A program made the position numbers and the translations under genes. A DNA stretch of 64,000 nucleotides from positions 181,984-245,983 of the forward strand of contig NZ_JAOWKX010000008.1 of assembly GCF_025751585.1 (NCBI RefSeq). The letters run 5' to 3'. The stretch comes from Fluctibacter corallii. GTDB taxonomy: Bacteria > Pseudomonadota > Gammaproteobacteria > Enterobacterales > Alteromonadaceae. Each line of letters begins with the position of its first letter. Within the stretch, counting starts at the first letter, position 1. Positions 36,879 through 46,444 of the stretch are shown here, piece by piece. Below the pieces are notes generated by a model. It did not search any database and was not told the origin of the DNA. It saw only the letters and a program-made list of their open reading frames with translations.

Positions 36879-38903
36879 ATGATTGCAGACATTGGATTTG
36901 CGTTAAGCGGCATTGGCTTTTTTCTTCTGACCTTGCTTTTGCTCACCGTCAGAAAAGCAGGTCTGGCGAAACATCTCCTATTGCTGGCATCCTTGGTCAC
37001 CATGGTTTGGTCATTTAGCCATGTCTCTTTCTTTTTTGGAACCATTACCCATACACACTATTTGCGGATGGACATCATCAAACAAATTGTGTGGATTGTC
37101 TTTTTGTTGGGGTGCGTAAAAGACAACTTTACGAGTTTGACGCAAGTGCTGCTGCGGCCTTTTTCCTTAATAATGCTGGCGCCCAGCCTGCTGTCATTCG
37201 CCTTGCCTTTCATCTATCCAAACCAAATTAGCTGGCTCTACCTTCTGCAAACGATTATTGCGTTGCAAATTTTGGTACTACTGGAATTAATATTTCGCCA
37301 AGCGGGTGAAAACCGTTGGGAGTATAAACCGCTGATTCTTTTTGTAGGCGCAACCAATTTACTCGAATTTGTGTCTTACGCGAATGCCACCATGGTGGGG
37401 CATATTGACCCACCCTACATTGCGGCTAAAGGTTTTGTGTACGCCGCACTGGTGCCTCTGCTAGTCCTTGCAATTCGACGCATAAAACATTGGGGCGTAG
37501 ATATCTTTGTTTCGCGTGAAGTTGTTCTACATAGCTCACTTATCATGGTAGCGGGCGCTTACTTATTCATTATGGCGCTGGCTGGTTATGCGGTAAAATA
37601 TTTCGGTGGAGAATGGGGGTCTACCGTACAAATCGTACTGGTTGTGCTTTCACTTGTTTTACTCGCTTCACTTTTCTTATCGAATAGCTTTCGCATTAAA
37701 ATCAAAGTATTTATTACTAAGCACTTTTTTGCTAATCAATTTGACTATCGCATAGAGTGGGTGAAACTGACCCAAGCACTCCAGTCTTCAGAAGAAGGCA
37801 TTTCAGGTGTTTACGACTCTGCACTAAAAGGGCTAATCAACGCTATCAAATACGAGAGCGGCATATTAGTTAAGACGTCAAACCAGCGCTTTACACCTGT
37901 CGCTTATACTCACGACAACAGACTTTCGTCTTCTGATATCAAACTGCTACAAACCCTTAGCGACTATTTTGCCGAGAAAAATTGGATCATAGATATTGAA
38001 GAATTGCGGTATAAACCTTTCATTTACGAGGGGTTAAAAGTCAACCACGCTCTCTTGAATCAATGCGAGTTCAAACTGGTCCTGCCCATTTTTCAAAACG
38101 GTGCGTTGTGGGGAATGGCCATTTTAAAAGACGCCGACAACTCACCTAATCTCAACTGGGAAGTCAGAGATTACCTTACCGCCGTGGTTGCACAGGTATC
38201 TAGCTTTGTTTTTCATTATGAGGCGTCAAAAGAGGTCGCTGAAAATGCGCAATTTGCCGCATTCAATCGTATGTCCGCTTTTGTATTACATGATCTGAAA
38301 AATGTTATGGCACAAATCGATCTGATCTTATGCAATGCAGAACAGCACAAACACAACCCAGAATTTATCGACGATACCTTTGAAACGCTTGAGCATACCA
38401 AAGCGCGAATGACCAAAATGCTGCGGCAACTCACAGAGAAAAAAGAGATAAAAGAGCAAAGGGACAGCCTATGCCTAGCATCATCAATTATTAATCACGT
38501 TGTTGATTCAAAATGTTCTACTATGTCACCCATCCCTGAAGTAAATTTAATTGAAGAACTTCAGATCGTGATTGATGAAGAGAAATTTTCAAATGTCATG
38601 TATCATCTAATCGACAATGCACAACAAGCCACCCGCGATGACGGATTTGTTGTCATTGAAATAGACAAGTCACTAAATAATAAGCATCTAATAATAAAAG
38701 TAATCGATAACGGCGAAGGGATGAGTGAAAGCTTCATTCACAATCGCCTCTTTAAACCATTCGACACAACTAAAGGTAACGCTGGAATGGGAATTGGTGC
38801 TTACGATGCCAAAAACTTTATCGAAAAGGCTGGAGGCCAATTGGAGGTTTTCAGTGAAGTGGGTGTAGGCACGACTTTTACACTTACGTTGCCAGTAGAA
38901 TAG
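36879..38903 (+). CDS. prsK: PrsK-type histidine kinase of the PEP-CTERM/exosortase system
   Basis: 674 residues. About eight N-terminal helices (residues 1-270), then a GAF-like sensor (about 300-455), then a kinase core: H-box AFVLHDLKNVMAQIDLIL with phosphorylated His, N-box HLIDNAQQATRD, and DNGEGMS, FKPFDTTKGNAGMGIGAYD, VGVGTTFTLTLP. This layout is that of PrsK, the kinase paired with PrsR in bacteria with exosortase XrtA. The response regulator follows 27 bases later. No exosortase or PEP-CTERM protein is in this window. Confidence 0.88.
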   Translation: MIADIGFALSGIGFFLLTLLLLTVRKAGLAKHLLLLASLVTMVWSFSHVSFFFGTITHTHYLRMDIIKQIVWIVFLLGCVKDNFTSLTQVLLRPFSLIMLAPSLLSFALPFIYPNQISWLYLLQTIIALQILVLLELIFRQAGENRWEYKPLILFVGATNLLEFVSYANATMVGHIDPPYIAAKGFVYAALVPLLVLAIRRIKHWGVDIFVSREVVLHSSLIMVAGAYLFIMALAGYAVKYFGGEWGSTVQIVLVVLSLVLLASLFLSNSFRIKIKVFITKHFFANQFDYRIEWVKLTQALQSSEEGISGVYDSALKGLINAIKYESGILVKTSNQRFTPVAYTHDNRLSSSDIKLLQTLSDYFAEKNWIIDIEELRYKPFIYEGLKVNHALLNQCEFKLVLPIFQNGALWGMAILKDADNSPNLNWEVRDYLTAVVAQVSSFVFHYEASKEVAENAQFAAFNRMSAFVLHDLKNVMAQIDLILCNAEQHKHNPEFIDDTFETLEHTKARMTKMLRQLTEKKEIKEQRDSLCLASSIINHVVDSKCSTMSPIPEVNLIEELQIVIDEEKFSNVMYHLIDNAQQATRDDGFVVIEIDKSLNNKHLIIKVIDNGEGMSESFIHNRLFKPFDTTKGNAGMGIGAYDAKNFIEKAGGQLEVFSEVGVGTTFTLTLPVE

Positions 38904-38930
38904 CGAATATAAGGCCGGATTGAGGTAAAC

Positions 38931-40289
38931 ATGGATAAAATCTTAGTTGTTGACGACGATTTAGGTATTCAAAAACAGCTAAAGTGGAGCTTGACGGGGT
39001 ACGATGTTATCTTTGCGGAAGACAGACAGTCAGCAATTGCACAATTGCGCCGCTTTGAGCCCAAGGTAGTCACACTTGATTTGGGTCTTCCCCCTGACCC
39101 AGCGAACGCATCTGAAGGCTTGCTCACGTTAGAAGAAATACTTTCACTAGCGCCTCAGACCAAAGTGATCGTAGTAACCGGGAATAATGACAAAGAAAAC
39201 GCGTTAAAAGCCATTAGTTTAGGTGCATACGATTTCTATCAGAAGCCTATTGATTCCGACACTATTCAAATCTTAGTTCATCGTGCTAACAACTTATTTA
39301 AGTTAGAGCAGGAAAATCGCCAACTGGCAAAAGCATCACCCGCAATGGGCAAGATTATTGGAAATAGTGAACAAATCCAGCTTGCTAGCAGACGCGCTGA
39401 GAAAATCGCGCAAACGGACATTAGCACATTATTATTGGGTGAAAGTGGCACGGGTAAAGAAGTATTTGCACGCAGTATTCACGATCATAGCTTGCGCCGT
39501 GATAAGCCATTCGTGGCTATCAACTGCGCGTCTATTCCTGAAAACCTACTAGAAAGTGAACTATTCGGATACGAAAAAGGCGCGTTCACCGGCGCAAATA
39601 AAACCACACTCGGAAAAATTGAAACGGCACAAGGCGGTACATTATTCCTAGATGAAATTGGCGATATGCCACTTGGTTTACAAGCTAAAATGCTACGTTT
39701 TTTGCAAGAAAGGGTCATTGAACGCGTGGGTGGTCGCTCCGAAATCCCTGTCGATATTCGTGTAATTTGCGCAACGCACCGAAACTTACAATCTATGGTG
39801 GCAGAACAAACGTTTCGAGAAGATTTATATTACCGAGTCGGTGAGATTGTTATCACTATTCCGCCACTTAGAGATCGTGATAACGACATTGTATTGCTTG
39901 CCCGTACGTTTTTATCGCAATACAACGAAGAGTTTAATACAAAAGTAAAAGGCTTCAGTGATACCGCAATCAAAGCGATGCTCCAGCACAATTGGCCAGG
40001 GAATATCCGTGAGCTTCAAAACAAACTAAAGTCCGCTGTTATTTTGTGTGAGGGCACAATGATTCAAGCAGACGATTTGGGGCTAATGGTAAAAGAAGAA
40101 GACGACTCAATGGAGACCCTTAACTTACGCGAAGTGAGGGAGCTAGCTGAGAGTAAAGCGATTCGTCGCGCTTATCATTTATCAGAGAAAAACATGTCAC
40201 GTACCGCAGAGTTACTCGGTGTGACGCGTCCGACTCTATATTCTCTTATCGACAAGTATCATATGGAAGATATCAAAACAGGCGTATAA
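38931..40289 (+). CDS. prsR: PrsR-type sigma-54 response regulator
   Basis: 452 residues. Receiver domain with VVDDD, phosphoacceptor Asp in VTLDLGLPP and KP in FYQKPID. AAA+ domain with GESGTGKEVFARSIH (Walker A), GAFTGA loop (sigma-54 contact), and GTLFLDEIGDMPL (Walker B). C-terminal Fis-type HTH (MSRTAELLGVTRPTLYSLI). Partner of the upstream kinase; it should activate sigma-54 promoters, usually of polysaccharide and PEP-CTERM genes. Confidence 0.92.
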   Translation: MDKILVVDDDLGIQKQLKWSLTGYDVIFAEDRQSAIAQLRRFEPKVVTLDLGLPPDPANASEGLLTLEEILSLAPQTKVIVVTGNNDKENALKAISLGAYDFYQKPIDSDTIQILVHRANNLFKLEQENRQLAKASPAMGKIIGNSEQIQLASRRAEKIAQTDISTLLLGESGTGKEVFARSIHDHSLRRDKPFVAINCASIPENLLESELFGYEKGAFTGANKTTLGKIETAQGGTLFLDEIGDMPLGLQAKMLRFLQERVIERVGGRSEIPVDIRVICATHRNLQSMVAEQTFREDLYYRVGEIVITIPPLRDRDNDIVLLARTFLSQYNEEFNTKVKGFSDTAIKAMLQHNWPGNIRELQNKLKSAVILCEGTMIQADDLGLMVKEEDDSMETLNLREVRELAESKAIRRAYHLSEKNMSRTAELLGVTRPTLYSLIDKYHMEDIKTGV

Positions 40290-40303
40290 GCTAGCCTGTG
40301 CGC

Positions 40304-40340
40304 AGAATTGATAGCGTTGTTACCCTTCGCTATCAATTCT
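40304..40340. terminator. Convergent stem-loop between prsR and tdk
   Basis: AGAATTGATAGCG pairs perfectly with CGCTATCAATTCT (13 bp, 11-base loop). Both genes end here, so it probably ends or stabilises both transcripts. Confidence 0.65.
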
Positions 40341-40362
40341 TGTCCATCGATTCAAAATTGGG

Positions 40363-40938
40363 TTACCAAACCAGTTCCGTGAAGTGTTTTCTGCACATAG
40401 ATTCGTAGCTATCATTTCCGCCTACTTGAACCTGCGCGCCTTCTGTCACGACATTACCCTCGCCGTCGCGACGTACAACAAAATTTGCCTTACGACCACA
40501 ATGGCACACAGTTTTCAGCTCAACCATTTTGTCAGCCCAGGCTAATAAATAGTGACTTCCTTCAAAGGTTTCGCCGAGAAAGTCTGTTCTTAAGCCGTAA
40601 GCTAATACAGGGATGTTCATATCATCCACCACCTTGGTTAACTGCTTAACTTGATGTTTGGTCAAGAATTGGGCTTCATCTATAAAAATACAGTCAATTT
40701 TTCCTTGCGCGGCCAGCGCCTCTATTTCACTCAACATATCAGACGTTTCTGTGTAAAGGTGCGCCTCAGCCTTAAGCCCAATACGCGACGCAACCACGCC
40801 ACGTCCAAAACGATCATCAAGTGCGGCGGTGAAGATTTCCGCCCGCATTCCGCGCTCTTGGTAGTTATAAGCCGATTGTAATAATGCTGTTGATTTACCC
40901 GCATTCATTGCCGAGTAATAGAAGTATAGTTGTGCCAT
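40363..40938 (-). CDS. tdk: Thymidine kinase
   Basis: 191 residues from ATG 40938 ([17 protein letters not shown]); the open frame extends 11 codons further without conservation. P-loop [12 protein letters not shown], Walker [10 protein letters not shown], zinc-binding [15 protein letters not shown] and the C-terminal Cys/His. It salvages thymidine. Single gene, convergent with prsR. Confidence 0.96.
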   Translation of the reverse strand: MAQLYFYYSAMNAGKSTALLQSAYNYQERGMRAEIFTAALDDRFGRGVVASRIGLKAEAHLYTETSDMLSEIEALAAQGKIDCIFIDEAQFLTKHQVKQLTKVVDDMNIPVLAYGLRTDFLGETFEGSHYLLAWADKMVELKTVCHCGRKANFVVRRDGEGNVVTEGAQVQVGGNDSYESMCRKHFTELVW

Positions 40939-41156
40939 CGTAACCCCATTATACGTGCACATTGAATTCAATGCGCAAAATTAGCGCGTCGTCACTATGC
41001 CGTGTCAACGTTGAAAAGTGCGCTATTTTGCCTGTAATGTCAGGTAATTTGAACTAATATTCTAGGGAAAAAGGCAAGGAACATCGGTCTCTACACATGT
41101 ATCTATTTTCTGTCAAAAAATACATACTGGATATTTGCCATTGTTATCGCTTCCCG

Positions 41157-43190
41157 TCACCCAAGTTTTCGTTGAAGATCTATACCATCGCCAAACCAAG
41201 GGGGCAAAAACTCTTTCTCAACGGGCTTGGAGTATAGATAGCCTTGAAGGTATTCTACGCCCAATTCTCGCAACAAGGCGGCATCCTCTTCCGTTTCCAC
41301 CCCTTCTGCAACAATGCGGCATCCAAATTCACTGGCTATAAAAATCGTGGCACGGATGATCGCCTCCCCCCCCTGCTTAATATTAGCAACAAAGGTGCGA
41401 TCGATTTTGATTGTATCAAAACTAAGGTTTTGTAATTGACTTAGGGAGGAATAGCCCGTGCCGAAGTCATCGATAGACACCTCAACACCTCGTTGTTTAA
41501 TTGCATCTAGCTGCTCTACCACTTTCTTTTTATTATCCGCAAACATAGATTCGGTTATTTCTAGATGCAATTTGTCTGGTGCAAGGCCACTGGTCAGAAG
41601 CGCTTTATCCAAATCATTAATAAAAGTGTCATCCAACAGCTGCATAACCGATACATTCACAGACACGGATGCGTCGCAATGATCCTGCCACTGACTTGCA
41701 TCAATGCAAGCGCGATGAAGCACCCAAGAGCCAATTTCTTTAATCAAACCAGATTGTTCAGCTAATGGGATAAATACCGTAGGCGGCACAAGTTTGTCAG
41801 AAAAACGCCAACGCAACAGCGCTTCAAACGCCACGGCGTTACCATTTTTTGCACTAATTATCGGTTGATAACATAGAAAGAGTGATTTGTTTGAAATAGC
41901 AGATTGGAGGCCATCGCGCATATCTTGCGCTTCTTTCAATTCTTGAATCAATGTTTGGTCAAATACCCGAGGCTGAGGGTTCATTGCCTTCTTCTGTTCG
42001 AACATAGCAAAATCTGCAAACTGAATCAGTTCTAGTTCACTAACAGAGTGCTCCGGATACATTGCAATACCAATTGAGGCGCTAATGTCCAGCCTGTTCG
42101 AGAGGACATCTAAAGGTTGAGCAATACGTGTTTGAAGCGCAGTGGCAACCGATATTGCCGTATCCTTGTCTGCGTAGGGTAATGCGACTAAAAATTCGTC
42201 TCCCCCCCAACGGCCAGCATGGTAATCATTCGCAAATGCGCCAATACGCTTAGCGACCTCACTTAACACCAAATCACCAATTTTATGGCCTAATGTATCG
42301 TTTATCTTCTTAAAACCATTTAGGTCAATAAAGAGTAAAGCAAGAGAAAATCCCTGCTCAGAACCTTTACCAAATAACATCTTTAGTTGTTCAGTAAATG
42401 CAGAGCGATTGTAGATATGCGTTAAGGGATCTAAACTTGATAATTCTGCGATTCGTTCAGTTCGCCGTCTTACTTCAGATTCAAGCGAGTTCTGTGTATC
42501 GTTCAGTTTTTGGTTAGTTTGACTTAATTCACGATTTAATTGATTTAACTTACATTGCTCCTTGTGCATCAGGTCAACAAGTTGCGCATTGTCATTTTTT
42601 AGCTGAATGGTTGAACTGGTTAAGGTGGAAGCTTTTCTGGCTGAATACAACATAACACACCCATAAAGTATGCCCAGCCCACCAATTAATTGGCGATATT
42701 CGTACTCAGACAAGAGCGCAAAAATAGATAGCGGGAATACCATCACACTGACATACAATGATGCAGCAACTCTGTGGCCAGAAAGTATAGATGCGGCCCC
42801 GCCTGCGAGGCTGGTAATAATCACACAGAGTGTAGCGAATTCAAATGTTTCGAATCGGTCAAACATGGCAATACCATATAGGCTCCACATAGCGCCTGAA
42901 GCAACGCAGCCTGCGATAAAGCGATTAGTGGCACCTATACCATCATAATTTGCCCGCTTAAGGCGAAATCGCCAATAAAGAAAATCTGACGCCCTCAATG
43001 TTAACAAGCATACAAAAATTAGCAGCCAAAAAAACTTGAAGTCTTGATTTTGTTGATCAGGAAAGCCGAAAACCATAGCGAGAGCACCACAAAAGTTTCC
43101 AAGCAAACTTCCTGCATTGTTCGCGTACAAAACCCCTGCGCTATCTCGTTCGTTAGCTTGGGAGACATCTGAAGAAATATTTGTGCTCAT
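41157..43190 (-). CDS. Membrane-bound GGDEF-EAL protein
   Basis: 677 residues. N-terminal membrane part with about six helices (1-185), a coiled coil (190-245), GGDEF domain with the exact GGDEF motif (HAGRWGGDEFLVALPY), then an EAL domain with FEALLRWRF, LHLEITESMF, DDFGTGYSSL and the TIKIDR lysine. Both active sites look intact, so synthesis and breakdown of cyclic di-GMP are both possible. The RxxD inhibitory site is absent from its usual place before GGDEF. No soluble sensory domain is seen. Single gene. Confidence 0.92.
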   Translation of the reverse strand: MSTNISSDVSQANERDSAGVLYANNAGSLLGNFCGALAMVFGFPDQQNQDFKFFWLLIFVCLLTLRASDFLYWRFRLKRANYDGIGATNRFIAGCVASGAMWSLYGIAMFDRFETFEFATLCVIITSLAGGAASILSGHRVAASLYVSVMVFPLSIFALLSEYEYRQLIGGLGILYGCVMLYSARKASTLTSSTIQLKNDNAQLVDLMHKEQCKLNQLNRELSQTNQKLNDTQNSLESEVRRRTERIAELSSLDPLTHIYNRSAFTEQLKMLFGKGSEQGFSLALLFIDLNGFKKINDTLGHKIGDLVLSEVAKRIGAFANDYHAGRWGGDEFLVALPYADKDTAISVATALQTRIAQPLDVLSNRLDISASIGIAMYPEHSVSELELIQFADFAMFEQKKAMNPQPRVFDQTLIQELKEAQDMRDGLQSAISNKSLFLCYQPIISAKNGNAVAFEALLRWRFSDKLVPPTVFIPLAEQSGLIKEIGSWVLHRACIDASQWQDHCDASVSVNVSVMQLLDDTFINDLDKALLTSGLAPDKLHLEITESMFADNKKKVVEQLDAIKQRGVEVSIDDFGTGYSSLSQLQNLSFDTIKIDRTFVANIKQGGEAIIRATIFIASEFGCRIVAEGVETEEDAALLRELGVEYLQGYLYSKPVEKEFLPPWFGDGIDLQRKLG

Positions 43191-43353
43191 CCTCTGCCTG
43201 CTTGCTACCTAAGTGAAAGGTTCGCTTACTTTTTGTTATATTGATGGCCGTTTGCTGCCTCTGGCACACATGTAATTAAGCAAAAAAACACACCGAATTT
43301 TATTACCTAAAATATTATCAGCATTTTTACTCACATTACACGCGACATTGCCT

Positions 43354-44277
43354 TTAACACTCAGTGTCCGTACCTATAAGCCCGTCAATGCTACGCTTGA
43401 AATCGTCTTTGTAACGTCTAGATAATGGTACGTAAGTACCATTTTTCATACGTATTGTGGCATCCCCGCCATTTTCGCTTTTTATTAAATCTATGAAGTG
43501 CTTATTTACTGCGAAAGAGCGATGAGAGCGAGAAAAACCGTGATGTTGCAATTGTTTCACCAATTTCGCCATAGTGGTACGAAGGGGATAAATTCGCCCT
43601 TGAGAATGTAAGTTGACATAATTTCCCGCTGACTCAAGCCATTCAATTTCTTTTACCAGAACAAGGAATTCTTTATCAATTTTTTTTACAAGTAAATGCT
43701 CAATGTCCCCCTTGGGGTCGGACGCAGCCTTAGTTTGCGACTGTGTTGAGATAATCTGAGCCTCGCCTTTCAAGCGGCTATAAATAAACTGATACAAATG
43801 GAACACGGCTAACCAAAAGCAATAAGACCACGCATCTTTGCGGTACTCATAGAAAAACTCTCGGCCAATATGACCGAACTGATAGTCTCCACCAGCCAGT
43901 AAATATGCGCCTTCTCTCATTATTACCATTAAAAAGACATGGCTTATTGAAAAAATAATGGTGGCGACAAGATGGTATACCAGCTGTTGACCCAACTTCT
44001 CAGCACGAATAGGACAGTAAGAAAACCAAAAAAATAAGAAAGGCGTAAGTATAAAAAAGGCGAAGGCACTACTGTATTCCCATACAAATGGTTCCCACAT
44101 ACGCACATCAGGAAAGTCTGTTTCTCTTGTCAATTCTAACCATGCAGACGTTGCTTGAATCGAATTATTAACAAACACGAATAAGAAAATCCAAAGCGCA
44201 ATATATTGATAACGATGCGCCTCAAACCTCTCAAAGCGCCTTAAATCAGTTTGCTGCTTTAAATCATTCATCCCCAC
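43354..44277 (-). CDS. Membrane LytTR-family transcription regulator
   Basis: 307 residues. Four hydrophobic helices (about residues 28-46, 68-86, 98-120, 145-165) are followed by a linker and a C-terminal LytTR DNA-binding domain: IEWLESAGNYVNLHSQGRIY, TMAKLVKQLQ, FSRSHRSFAVNKHFID. It has no receiver domain, so it would sense at the membrane directly. It is divergent from the acyltransferase gene, with a perfect palindrome between them. LytTR regulators often control bacteriocin or competence genes; a link to the peptide gene at 45710 is possible. Confidence 0.85.
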   Translation of the reverse strand: MGMNDLKQQTDLRRFERFEAHRYQYIALWIFLFVFVNNSIQATSAWLELTRETDFPDVRMWEPFVWEYSSAFAFFILTPFLFFWFSYCPIRAEKLGQQLVYHLVATIIFSISHVFLMVIMREGAYLLAGGDYQFGHIGREFFYEYRKDAWSYCFWLAVFHLYQFIYSRLKGEAQIISTQSQTKAASDPKGDIEHLLVKKIDKEFLVLVKEIEWLESAGNYVNLHSQGRIYPLRTTMAKLVKQLQHHGFSRSHRSFAVNKHFIDLIKSENGGDATIRMKNGTYVPLSRRYKDDFKRSIDGLIGTDTEC

Positions 44278-44348
44278 TACTCACCACTTGTCCCTCTCCC
44301 TTGCCGCATAGCCATTTAGCGATGTTAATAGCCCCATGTGAGGTGCAT

Positions 44349-44367
44349 TGTATAGAGAAACTATACA
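44349..44367. promoter_or_regulatory. Perfect palindrome upstream of the acyltransferase gene
   Basis: TGTATAG-AGAAA-CTATACA, 7-bp arms, ending 12 bases before ATG 44380 in the divergent spacer. It may be an operator, or an mRNA hairpin just before the ribosome site (GGAGA). Confidence 0.45.
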
Positions 44368-44379
44368 TGGAGACTAAAT

Positions 44380-45588
44380 ATGCTATCAACTGAAAATACA
44401 CGACGATATGACGTAGATTGGCTGCGTATTATCGCATTAGGCGTGCTTATTTTTTATCACTTAGGGATGTATTACGTTGCAGATTGGGAATGGCACTTAA
44501 AAAGCAGTAATCAAAGTGAATTTTTACAAGATCTGATGTTACTGGTTAATCCGTGGCGAATGTCGTTACTTTTTTTCATATCAGGCATGACATTGGCGCT
44601 AATTCAGCCTAAATATGACAATGTTTCGTTAATTCGCATTCGATGGAAGCGCTTAGGGATACCACTCATTTTTGGTATGTTAGTTATCGTGCCACCGCAA
44701 CTCTATTATGAACTGAAATCCTCTATACATTACTCACAAGACTATGTGGATTTCTATCTTCACTACATAGATATTAATACAGCACTCGCCCCTCACAAGC
44801 AGTCGGTTCTGGGGCTAATCACATGGAATCATCTTTGGTATTTGGCGTACTTGCTCGTCTATACGTTTATTTATATTTTGTTTAGTCCGCTACTGACACG
44901 AGTCTGTTCCTCGAATTGGTTTCGCCATCTTTCTCCTGTCTATTTGTTATTAGCCGCCTTTTTGCTGCTTTTTCTGGTGAAAGCCTCATTGAGAAGCCAG
45001 TTTGAAGTGACAAACGCGTTACTGGATGATTGGTACAATCACGCTCGCTATTTTTTGATGCTGCTATGCGGTTTCATGCTTGTGTCGCATAAAACGACTT
45101 GGTTTTTATTAGAGGTTTATTGGAAACGCTGTTTTATGATAGCCTGCTGCACCTTCAGCTTTGGCATCATGGATAAGCACGGCTACTTTTCCACGCTGGC
45201 CTCATTATACGACAGTCATTTGACAGTCAGAGCGCTGTATTACTTTAATTCAACACTCAATACATGGGCATGGATATGCACCGCTATCGGTGCCGCGGCC
45301 TACTATTTAAACAAGCCGCACCGCTATCTAGCCATTTGCAATGAGTCCGTTTTGCCTATTTATATCTTGCATCAAACGCTCATTATCTTATTTGCCGTAT
45401 GGCTTGCTCCATTCACTCTACCGCCGCTAGCAGAAGCCTTTGTTATTGTCTTACTTGTATTATGTGTGAGTGCCGCAGCTTTTCAGCTAATCAGACGAAT
45501 AAACCTATTGCGCTTTTTGTTTGGACTATCACCCAATAAAACATTGTCTGGACACCCACTGCGCCTCAGGCCTGAAAACGTTGAATAA
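44380..45588 (+). CDS. Acyltransferase-3 family membrane protein
   Basis: 402 residues with about ten helices. The signature R-x-x-x-V-D-W-L-R-I-I-A-L-G-V near residue 8 and SGMTLALI near 68 are typical of acyltransferase-3/OpgC-like enzymes, which add O-acyl groups to cell-surface sugars or other substrates. Conserved His in IFYHLGMYY fits the active site. Substrate unknown. It lies between the LytTR gene and the peptide gene, with 121 bases to the latter. Confidence 0.85.
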   Translation: MLSTENTRRYDVDWLRIIALGVLIFYHLGMYYVADWEWHLKSSNQSEFLQDLMLLVNPWRMSLLFFISGMTLALIQPKYDNVSLIRIRWKRLGIPLIFGMLVIVPPQLYYELKSSIHYSQDYVDFYLHYIDINTALAPHKQSVLGLITWNHLWYLAYLLVYTFIYILFSPLLTRVCSSNWFRHLSPVYLLLAAFLLLFLVKASLRSQFEVTNALLDDWYNHARYFLMLLCGFMLVSHKTTWFLLEVYWKRCFMIACCTFSFGIMDKHGYFSTLASLYDSHLTVRALYYFNSTLNTWAWICTAIGAAAYYLNKPHRYLAICNESVLPIYILHQTLIILFAVWLAPFTLPPLAEAFVIVLLVLCVSAAAFQLIRRINLLRFLFGLSPNKTLSGHPLRLRPENVE

Positions 45589-45709
45589 TGATATGTCGCC
45601 ATTCAAATGTATAAAGGTCGCGCCAAATCATAAAAACCGACCATAGGACAGTTAACGAAAATCAAAAATCATGTAAACATCAGAACCTGTTTTACAAAAG
45701 GAAAAGAGA
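45589..45709 (+). promoter_or_regulatory. Leader region of the double-glycine peptide gene
   Basis: Contains ACAGTTAAC (about 45649-45657), close to one half of a LytTR direct-repeat site, but I find no second half at the expected spacing. The ribosome site AAAGGAAAAGAG precedes ATG 45710. Confidence 0.3.
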
Positions 45710-46012
45710 ATGAAAGGAATCATTAAATCTGAACTCTCAATTGACGAGCTTCACGCTGTATCTGGTGGCGTCGCAGCGAATATTGCAGGCGCCGTCGCTG
45801 GAGGTATAGGAGGTTTTTACGGATCAATTATTGGTGGTGGCAACAGTGCAAGTGGTTGGGATATTGCGGCAGGAACAGTAACAGGTATGGCTGCTGGATT
45901 TTTCAACCCCGTACGAGGATTTAGTTCCGCTGCAGTTTCCATTGGTGGAGGATTAGCAGGAGGAGGCATAACAAGCGTTACCAATAATATTAAACGACGT
46001 CTATCAGACTAA
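45710..46012 (+). CDS. Bacteriocin-like peptide precursor with double-glycine leader
   Basis: 100 residues. The leader MKGIIKSELSIDELHAVSGG has the double-glycine pattern (L-S-x-x-E-L-x-x-V-S-G-G) cut by C39-peptidase ABC exporters. The predicted 80-residue core is about half Gly, Ala and Ser (AGAVAGGIGGFYGSIIGGG, SIGGGLAGGGITS) with GxxxG packing motifs and a basic end (NNIKRRLSD), like class II bacteriocins and microcins that insert in membranes. No cysteines or modification enzymes are seen. A small membrane protein follows within 35 bases and could give immunity. No peptidase exporter is in this window. Confidence 0.78.
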   Translation: MKGIIKSELSIDELHAVSGGVAANIAGAVAGGIGGFYGSIIGGGNSASGWDIAAGTVTGMAAGFFNPVRGFSSAAVSIGGGLAGGGITSVTNNIKRRLSD

Positions 46013-46047
46013 CTATTTTATAAGAATCAAACGAGAGTCAATTAATT

Positions 46048-46254
46048 ATGATCTGGGAACTTATATTGGCACCACTCATTGTCGTCATTGTATTTGCGTT
46101 AATCAAAAGAAAATTAGGAAAGAAATTGTTGGATGACTGGCCTAACACAATTAAAGGTAGTCGCCTTCTATCATCAGGACTCTTTTTCTTCACCATAACT
46201 GTTGCAGCAAGCTTAGTGGTGCTTATGCGATTATTACTAGGTTATTTTTATTGA
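46048..46254 (+). CDS. Small two-helix membrane protein, candidate immunity protein
   Basis: 68 residues with two hydrophobic helices (IWELILAPLIVVIVFALIK and LLSSGLFFFTITVAASLVVLMRLLLGYF) joined by a basic hinge (KRKLGKKLLDDW). It starts 35 bases after the bacteriocin-like gene on the same strand. Size, topology and position match immunity proteins of small bacteriocin operons, but the sequence is not recognised. Confidence 0.6.
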   Translation: MIWELILAPLIVVIVFALIKRKLGKKLLDDWPNTIKGSRLLSSGLFFFTITVAASLVVLMRLLLGYFY

Positions 46255-46444
46255 CTCTCTCGAAGGTACCTTAGCTAGTTTCAAAACAATGCTTGCCAAC
46301 ATCATATTCAGCTGGCTTATCCTCACTATTTCTTACGCCCTTTTAATCTGAAAATATAATCAAATAAATCTAAATTAATCTATTTTAACAACTTTAAAAC
46401 CTGCTATCTTTGTTACAACAGTTACAAAACATGGAGATATATCA

